From positions 5,270,001 through 5,334,000 of the forward strand of contig JANTQA010000032.1 in NCBI GenBank assembly GCA_027625915.1: a stretch of DNA of 64,000 bases, written 5' to 3'. A program made the position numbers and the translations under genes. This document shows, piece after piece, positions 56,360-64,000 of this stretch. Position 1 is the stretch's first letter. The number at the start of each line of letters is the position of its first letter. This DNA is from Anaeramoeba flamelloides. Taxonomy: Eukaryota; Metamonada; Anaeramoebidae. The notes beneath the pieces were generated by a model. That model ran no database searches. It was not told the DNA's origin and saw only the letters and a list, made by a program, of their open reading frames with translations.

Positions 56360-59300
56360 ATGAGTTCACTAAAACAAGAAGTCTCAACAACAAACAATCA
56401 AACAAACATTCAAAAAAAAAACGAAGGCTTTAGTGAACGTAAAAATCAAAAGGCAACAACTAATAGGATTGTCAAAAAAAAAACTGGAGTAAAAAATTTT
56501 TTGGGGATAGGTTTGTTTTTCCAAATCATTTAGAACGTTATTGGGCTTTGTCAAACTAAAAACAAAATTTCAACCAACAAATGAAAATTTTCCAATAACA
56601 ATATAGGTGGAGAATACCAAGGGCCAAATATTAAAGAAAAGGAAATACCTGCAACAAGAAGTGAAAAAAGACAAACGTCAAGATTCCCTGTATTTCTTGA
56701 TAGCGAAGGGAATTTCTATGATATCCATTATTTGCCAATTGAAAAGGACTACATTTATTTTCGGAAAGACGAACAAGAAGAAAAGGAAATTGAAGACTTA
56801 GATGAAGAGGCAGACGAGTGTTTGTTTTTTTTTTTTTTTTTTTCAAAGATCCCTTGGATTGACAAACAACCTTTTTTCTTTTGTCTTTTCCCTTTTTCCT
56901 TTTTTCTTTTTTTATACGTTGCATCTGCCTTAACAAACACCAAGTCGATTTAAAATATTTCAAGACAAAGAAAGATGTTTGGGAGATGCAAAATTTTCTT
57001 TTAAAATCGCACTCACCAAAAAACCCAAAGTTTTTACCAGAATTCCCAAATGATGAGGATTTTGAAAGTTACAAAGAAGTAAGAAACCACTTTTCTTTTC
57101 TTTTCTTTTTCTTTCTTTCTTTTTTTTTCCTTCCTTTTGTTAACTTTCAAATAATTATGTTTCAAAAATTTTGAAAGAGTCTTGAATAAATTTTTTGGTG
57201 GATCAAAAAAAAACAATGAAAATTGTGAATAAAAGAACACTTTTTTCTTCTAATTTAGGTGGCCAAAAGACAATTGTATTAAAAACCCAAGAGATCTTGG
57301 TAAAGCCATTTTTTAAAAAAGTGTGACAAAAAAGTTTTACGAACTATCTTTAATACAGTCGACAAACTTTCATCAACCCATTTTCGGTACATTATTAAAA
57401 TTTTTTTGTCACTCTTCTATAAAACAACCTTCTTAAGGATGTACGTTCCACACAAATTCTTCATATTCATTATAAATGCATTTTTTTTCGTTTTAGTTAG
57501 GGCGAATATGTTCTTTATGACAACAGGCTGCAATATATTATTTTTTCCTAAAAAATGGTGTTTTTTTTTTTATTTTCTTTTGTAAATACCCACTAACCAC
57601 AAAGAAGCAATTAAGAGTAGTATTTGATTTCTGGGGAAATTATAGAATTTTTATTTCCAGTCAGTTCCACTTTTAAGACACAAACTTTTCACGAAATTTA
57701 AGGCACAAAAAAAATCTCAAATTTATGAACAAAATTCAAATTAAAAACCCTTTTTCAAATAAAAGGGCACAGAAAATTTCAAGAATTATTCATAATTGAA
57801 TCAAATTAATTGGAGTATCATTCTCAAATCTTAGAAACTCTTTAAAACCTAAAAAAAATCAACTGAATCTTTCATACTCATTAAAACAAAACAATAAGAA
57901 TTAAAATTAATTATTTTAAAAATTGATATTCTCTTTTATTTGAAATGAGAAATCTCGTTTTGTAAATTGAGGGGGAAAAATTATAAAATCAATAAAAACC
58001 GCAGAACAAGGTGAATTGGGAAAATGTTCTCGACATTTTATTGATAACTCTTAACACGTCAATTTTTTGTACTTTAAAGTCTCATTTTCAATGTAAAGCC
58101 GTAATTAATCTGGGTATTTTGTTGGAATTGTTTTTTTTTAAATATTTTCTCTTTTCTTTGTTCCATACATCAATCCAATAATGGGTTTTCTTAATTTCTA
58201 TATCTAGCTCATTCAAAATCAAACTTTAACTGTTTCCATTTTTATACTATCAGATTATTTCCAAATTGATTTCTTCTTGTCTTGTTTTTTAATTTTTCCA
58301 ACTTTTCAATATCCATAAATAAAAAAAAAATAATGAAAAAATGAATAATTAAAATGAAAATCACCAATAAGTAATTCTCTTATCAACAATCAAATTCAAT
58401 AGTATTGATGATTTGGGAGGTGTACCCTTTTGTTTGAAAAAGAATCTAGTAAAATAAACTAAATTCCAAAGATTTGGGCACAGTTTAAACAGTTGAAAAA
58501 ATAACGATAATGCACTTTAAATTGAATTTGATCAATAATTTTGATTTTACAAACTATTTCATTTTTTGTCTATATTGTTTTGTTTTCATTTCCTTTTTTC
58601 CAGTTACCTAATCTGTTTCCTTAGATCTGAGAATTTTTTCGATGGTTGATAGAAGGCAAGTGTTGGGTTTGTTAAATTGGAAAAGCACATACAATTAGCA
58701 GATGGTATCTAATCATTTGATCAATCAACAAATGTTTAGTAAATTCCAACAATTTTATCAATACATTTTTTGTTCTGCTCGTTTCATTATTTTGGACACA
58801 CTCATTTTGATTTTTTTAGTTTTAAACTTTTTTATTTTATTTGGATGAAAACAATTTTACTTATAAAATCATTAATACTAAGTTATTTAATTGTGATTTT
58901 TTCAAAAGTTTGGAAAAACCAAACAAATTGAGTTTTTATTTTTTGCCAATTTTTGATTTTGTGATGTACAAATTTTTGGAAAGGGGTTTAATTTGTGTAA
59001 AAAAAATTCCAAAAAATTGTGCTTTAATTTGAGATTTTTCTGTGCCTTAAATTTCCTTGAAAGATTGTGTCTTAAAAGTGGAACTGACTATATTTATTTT
59101 CACAAAAAGTACAAATTACTGACTTTTATGAAAAACTAATTGGATAAATGTTTTCTTAGGTGTATTTTTAAGTACTTGGTAAATGAAGTTTAAAAGTAAA
59201 ACAAAAAATAGAAAACCCAAAAAAAAAACACTAAAATAAAAAGCGACATTTATTGTAAAAATAATTTATTTTAATCTGTGGACAAAAGATTGTATTCACC

Positions 59301-62300
59301 CGAACCAAAAAGAAAAAAATGCATTTATAATGTTTCTGAAGAATTAATTTGGAATGTACATCCCGAAAAAGCTACATTTTTTTTATCAAAGCAATGAAAA
59401 AATACTTGATCAAATCCATGATCTTTTGATTCCAAATGTATTTGCAGAAACACTAAGAAATTAACAGATATACACTTATTTTTCATCTCTTTAACCAAAG
59501 GTATTTTTTAAAGAACTTAAAGTACCATTGCGATGATTCATGAAAAGTAAATTAGCACCCCCTTGAATTTTTAACCAATTATAATTTTAAATCTAACATT
59601 CTTATAATCTGTCGAGTTATTCATCAAATTACCTTTCAAAAAAATTGTCAAATTAATTGGAGTTTATCAATCTAATTAAATGAGTTGAAGAAATTTTTAT
59701 TATTGTAAATTCAAATTTTGTAAATTGAACTGGGATTTGAAATTTAAATGGGATAGAATATCAGCTGATTATTTTCTTTTTTAAATTCTTAAATCTGATT
59801 TTCACTTAGAATTCTTAGCTCAACAAAAATATGACAATACAAACTTAAAAATACCTTATTTAAAGAAAAAGGGATTACCAATTTCAATTTAATTTCTTAA
59901 AATTTATTGAGTAAAAACAAAAAGAAGTAAATGAGGTGAAAAAATTATTTCCATTTTTTAAACAAATACTAATAATTAAATGAAAAAAGGGTCTGAGCAC
60001 AAAATTTTTACATAATTAGTCATTTAAACTTCTCTATTTAAATTGTTAAATACTTTTATAGTTTACTTTTTACAATTTTGTAATTTATCGCTTAATGAAA
60101 ATTGACTTAATTTTATGAATAAAAAATTTTGACTTAATTTTTTATAAATTTCAATTTCGGGGTTTTATTTTTGTTTTTTGACCATTTTTTTAAAGTGGCA
60201 TCAAGAGTATAAGAACAAAAATAACTCAATTTTGAAAAAAAAAAAATAAATTACTTTTAATTAAACTTTATTCAAATTTTGTAAAGTTAAAATTCAGTTA
60301 ATTGTTGTTATATTCTTATCAAATATTGAATTTTTTACTTTAATTAAAATGAAAAAACATTTTTAAAACAATGATTTAAAAAGCCGATGTCTACTTATTT
60401 TTTAACCACCAGCACACCACTTGACAAATTTTTTTTTTTCAAAAATGTTAACATAAACTATTTTCCAGCCAAAAGTGACCCAGCTAGAATGTAGGCAAAT
60501 TACATATGTTTAAAGGGGTTTGAATGGATATTGGAAGAAAAAATTTAATTTTAGAAATTTAAAAATTGAAATCATTTTTTCACATTTTTGCTTTTTTTCT
60601 ATTTTTCATTTGATACATAATTCATTTGTAAAATTTTTTTTTATTGCAAGATCTATAGCTACTAAGTAAAAACGTGTTTTTCGATAGCTGTTTAAAAAGT
60701 GAAAATGATTGTAGAGAAATCAAATTCTTTTCTATTGGAATTTTATTTGGATCTTCAATTGAAAATCTTAATGAACCTTGCTTTTTTTTTCTCGATGGTT
60801 AATTTAGAATTTTGGGGTTTTTAATGATTAAGAAAATATATTAGATTAAGTAGATTTGCTTCATACATATATCAACTATTCTCTGATGTGTATTATTCTA
60901 CTTATTTCTTATTTACCCTTTAAAAGGATAATTATTCAAAATAATAATTGATATTTGAAAAATTTTTTTTCTACCTTTGAAAGAAACAAATTTTATTTGA
61001 AAAAACACTGAGATTTTCAAATTGCAATTGAAAAACAAAAAAATTCAAATCGTAACTCATTGTATTTGCCAAAATTTAAAGAAAAAAAAAAAAAAAACCA
61101 AAATTATCCGAAATTATACAACCCATAGATATTTAAAAAATAATCATTTAAAATTTTGATTCCATTGGTTTACCAGACTTTCTCACATTTTTGTCTTATT
61201 AATAAAAAAATTCAAATTTATTTCATAAATTCCATTTTTTATTTTAATAACAATAAATTGGATCACATTTTCCATTCTTGAATTGAATATTTTTTAATTT
61301 TTTATTTCAGTTTGAAGAAGCTTCTTTAAAATGGTATGATGAAGTTGAGAAATGGATGGGGTATTTACAACTTCCACACATTATTGGATCTTCATATCAA
61401 AGACCAGTGGATATATCTACAGGTACGAAATCAGGGGTGGTTGGAACTACAGAAGACACAACTGAAATAGATGTAACTGAACTGGATATTGTTACCGAAC
61501 AAGACACACAGAGTGAAGTTACTGGATTTGGTTCTGATGAAGAAGATTTAACAAGTATAGATGAAGATTCTGAAAAAGAAAAAAATGGAAACGAAACAGA
61601 GAAAGAAAAACAAATAGAAACAGAAATTGAAATTGAAATTGAAAATGAAAATAAAAAATACGAGAACAAAGTAAGTAAAGACGAAAAAACAAAAGAAGAA
61701 AAAGAAGAAGAAAAAAAAGAAGAGGAAAAAAAAGAAGAAGAAAAAGAAGAAAAAGAGGAAAAAGAGGAAAAAGAGGAAAAAGAAGAAAAAAAAGAAGAAA
61801 AAGAAATTGAAACTGGAAAGGAAAATAAAAAAGAAGAAGGAGAAGAAGAAGAAGAAGAAAAAGATCATATAAAAAAAGTGGTCAATAGTATTAAAGAAAA
61901 TCATCATACTAATGAAATAAACCCAAATGACAATTCTGAAAAATCAGAAAGCACTGATCTTTCTAAAGACTTAAACCCAAAAAAAAAAAATTCAACAGGT
62001 GAAATTGATGAAAAAAATAAAAGATCTGAGAAAATTGACAAAGAAATGGACTCAGATAAGACACTAATTAAAGAAATTGATGTTGATGTTGAAGATCAAT
62101 TTTCTTTGGATCCCCAACAAGAATATCAATTATATAAAATTTTTGAAAATCCTGAACTGTTGTAAGTTTATTCTTTTCCAATAAGATCTTGTTTTTATTT
62201 ATTAAAATTGAGATAATATAAACATAAAATTCACCTACTTATATCCAAATTTGCTATTTTGGAATTTTGCTTTGTTTTTATAAAATTACTATTCATATTA

Positions 62301-64000
62301 AAATCCAAAATTTATTTATTTACATATTAACGTAACAATTGTAATTTATAAGAATATAAAAGAAAAACCTTCATAATATCCCCAGACTCTAAAAAAAAGA
62401 TATAATTTGTATTTTTTTCAAAATTAATCTAATTAATATCCAAAAATTAAAAACAACAAAAAATAACACATAAACCACACAAACGATAAATTAACTGGGT
62501 ATAATTGTTCTTCCAAAAGATTTAAAACCGAATCAATGAATTTCACTGACCATTAATTCAAAGAAAAAATCGAAAAATTAAATAAAAATTATATATTTTG
62601 ACCCATCATGATTTGTCAAAAAACTTTTATTTACCCTTTTTTTTTTTAAAAAACATTCCAGAAATCTTTATAAATTAAAAAATTTTTTGATTAATTTAAC
62701 TTTTTTTTTTTTTTTAAAAAAAATTAAAATATAATCTTTTACAATTATTATAGAAAATCAAATTCAGAAAAACCTTTAACATTTGATATAGATAAAGCGC
62801 TTTTAAAAGAAAAACCATGGCATTCATTAGCAATTCCAACAGAGCCCGTACCTGAATATTACCCAACATTTGGAGAATTTTTAAGAGCGTATGAACGATG
62901 GATACAAATATGTTTAAAAACTTTAAAAATCATACCACCCCACGCCTCCCAATTAGAAGATCAAGTTGGATTGAAATCAACAAAAGTAGAATAATTTTTT
63001 TTCATAGTTTTAAAATATTTAATTCTATTTCCTTTTCATTATTTTTTTTTTGGTTATTTCTTATTATTTATTTTTCTTTTTGATTTTCTTTAGGTAACTG
63101 ACAAAAAAAGTGCAATTATCCGATCAAAACAAAATTTATTTATTCATTATTGCTCATGGCATAAAAAAATTATAAAACTTAATGAAAGATTAGGTGTCCC
63201 AGTAAAAGCATCAATCACATCATTAATTGATTCTAAATTAACTGGAAAAATTCGAAATTTAGATTATTGGGAAAAAATGAATGAACAAGATCAGGTATGA
63301 TTTTTTTTTTATTTTTATTCTTTACTTTAAATTTTGATCATTTATATATAACGCTTTTTAGTACATATAAAAATTTTTTATATAAAATTTGAAAAATAAA
63401 TTATTTTGGATCAAATTTGACCAGAAAACAAAAAAATTCAGTCATTTAGGGAATATTTAACTTTAACATAGATATTTTTTGGTGTGTGATAGTCTTTGAC
63501 TTTAAATGAAAAAAATAATACTATTTCCTTTTTTTATATTATTTTTATTAGATAAAGAATTTTTATATTTAGGATCTCCACTTAACCTCCAAGATAATGT
63601 CGATTATAAATTCCACTTAATGTTGTTGAGAAAAATTAAACATAGATCAAATTAAAAAGAAATTTCTATCCTTTTGGATGGAAATAAATAAATGGAAAAA
63701 ATGAGTTGATTTTTTGTTAGCAAAAAATAATATAAAGAGGAGTTTTGGCGTGATTTATATTTCTTGAGATTTAATTTATGCTTTTATAAATGATTAAAAA
63801 AACAACAAACCAATAACTATTAATGAAACGAACCCCCCCTTTTTAATTTAATTTCAAATAATCCAAATTTATTTGCTAAAAAAGAAGGTCACAAAATCAT
63901 TGGTGAAATCACACCATCAGTAATAATATGATTGTTAATTTGTGTTTGCAAGGTTTTAAAGGAATTTATAAAGAGAGATCTTGAAAAAACTAAAACGAAA
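56360..64000 (+). CDS. Unrecognised multi-exon gene, 3' end outside window
   Basis: Seven exons join in frame: 56360-56510, 56607-56819, 56945-57078, 61311-62161, 62754-62985, 63094-63294 and 63953 to the window end, giving 610 residues so far. All introns are GT-AG (96, 125, 4,232, 592, 108 and 658 bases). The start is ATG at 56360 (MSSLKQEVSTTNNQ). Exons 1-3 encode a basic start, then a probably folded segment (FPVFLDSEGNFYDIHYLPIE). Exon 4 opens with FEEASLKWYDEVEKWMGYLQ and then becomes a 150-residue Glu/Lys coil-like tract. Exons 5-7 return to complex sequence (YPTFGEFLRAYERWIQICLK, YCSWHKKIIKLNERLG). I cannot name the family. The Trp-rich helical segments on either side of the charged tract suggest one protein with a flexible linker. 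The exon 3 acceptor at 56944 and the direct exon 3-4 join are the least certain junctions. Confidence 0.72.
57744..58450. mobile_element. Family B DNA transposon, copy B2
   Basis: Begins CCCTTTTTCAAATAAAAGGG and ends with the matching TTTTGTTTGAAAAAGA. Aligns with B1 along its length. It lacks the A insert: GTAATTAATCTGGG is continuous at about 58100 where B1 is interrupted. The outermost terminal bases seen in B1 are missing, so borders are approximate to a few bases. Confidence 0.82.
58457..58988 (-). mobile_element. Family C DNA transposon, copy C6
   Basis: A 532-base copy with TA on both sides (58455-58456, 58989-58990). Inverted ends carry TTCCAAAGATTTGGGCACAG and the complement of TTTCCAAAAATTTGTACA. 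It interrupts the central A/T loop of A8 a few bases from the end of B2. Confidence 0.8.
60472..60965. repeat. Dispersed repeat J, copy 2
   Basis: Diverged partner of 10915-11570, matched through TTCTATTGGAATTTTATT, CATACATATATCA and TATTATTCTACTTATTTCTT. It is shorter than copy 1, lacking a central stretch around GAGACCAAGGATTCC. Lies in the giant intron of the 56360 gene. Confidence 0.5.

Larger units (their letters stand above)
57658..59090. mobile_element. Family A MITE, copy A8, split by two later insertions
   Basis: The left arm (57658-57742) starts CAGTCAGTTCCACTTTTAAG. The right arm (about 58989-59090) carries TTTAATTTGAGATTTTTCTG and ends GTGGAACTGACTA before TA. The 200-base element is spread over 1.4 kb by insertion of B2 and C6 near its loop. 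Confidence 0.85.
57079..61310 (+). other. Giant intron 3 of the 56360 gene
   Basis: Starts GTAAGA and ends TTTATTTCAG, with both flanking exons in phase 0. It carries a nested transposon stack (57658-59090) and repeat J copy 2 (60472-60965). The rest (59100-60470 and 60966-61290) is A/T-rich without recognised content. No internal exon could be fitted in phase. Confidence 0.7.

Noticed and set aside
57258-57322. Exon-like stretch after TTCTAATTTAG reading GGQKTIVLKTQEILVKPFFKK, which resembles the start of an inositol polyphosphate kinase domain
   Set aside because: It needs a phase-1 donor, but exon 3 of the surrounding gene ends in phase 0, and in phase 0 it hits a stop at once. It is too short to call on its own.
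61397-61907. Long minus-strand Phe/Ser frames opposite exon 4 of the 56360 gene
   Set aside because: They are mirror images of the Glu/Lys codon repeats of the real exon.
1-64000. Retrovirus-like, Polinton-like or other virus-derived elements
   Set aside because: No reverse transcriptase, integrase, capsid or polymerase motif and no paired long direct repeats were recognised in reading; a profile search was not possible.

Overview
The window is extremely AT-rich eukaryotic nuclear DNA. Coding stretches stand out as islands of higher G+C in long A/T spacers. Genes have GT-AG introns and use the standard stop codons. The proteins carry long Lys/Glu/Arg-, Ser- and Asn-rich low-complexity tracts, and the domain set (Kelch-BTB-BTB, BTB-BACK fused to an amidotransferase-like domain, a heterotrimeric G-alpha, a three-repeat Myb) fits a free-living amoeboid protist. 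Style and composition remind me of Anaeramoeba-like metamonads; that is an inference, and dictyostelids or other AT-rich amoebae are not excluded. No bacterial operon, tRNA, rRNA or CRISPR array is visible.

Layout: (1) 1119-3412, minus: Lys/Glu/Arg-rich protein with a CxxC...CxxC N-terminus, split by an apparent frame slip in a 22-base homopolymer. (2) 8472-10367, plus: Kelch-BTB-BTB protein of LZTR1-like architecture. (3) 15552-16739, plus: unrecognised basic, low-complexity protein. (4) 24433-26622, minus: BTB-BACK protein ending in an amidotransferase/ThuA-like domain. (5) 34665-40696, plus: complete three-exon G-alpha of 353 codons with a 4,747-base second intron. (6) 46811-48529, minus: R1R2R3 Myb protein whose ATG seems to be split by a 96-base intron. 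(7) 56360 to beyond the window end, plus: seven-exon gene with a 4,232-base third intron. Two weaker coding candidates lie at 41.6-42.0 kb (plus) and 52.4-53.1 kb (minus). The genes look independent of one another.

Most of the rest is made of small DNA-transposon families. Family A (about 197 bases, nearly one palindrome, TA target duplications) has at least eight copies. Family B (about 700-900 bases) has two. Family C (about 525 bases) has six. A decayed Tc1/mariner-type element at 28.1-29.1 kb still carries recognisable transposase C-terminal motifs. A sits inside one B copy, while the other B copy sits inside an A copy, so the families were active at overlapping times. Other dispersed repeats (D, E, F, G, H, J) fill spacers and both giant introns. 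No retrovirus-like, Polinton-like or toxin fossil was recognised.
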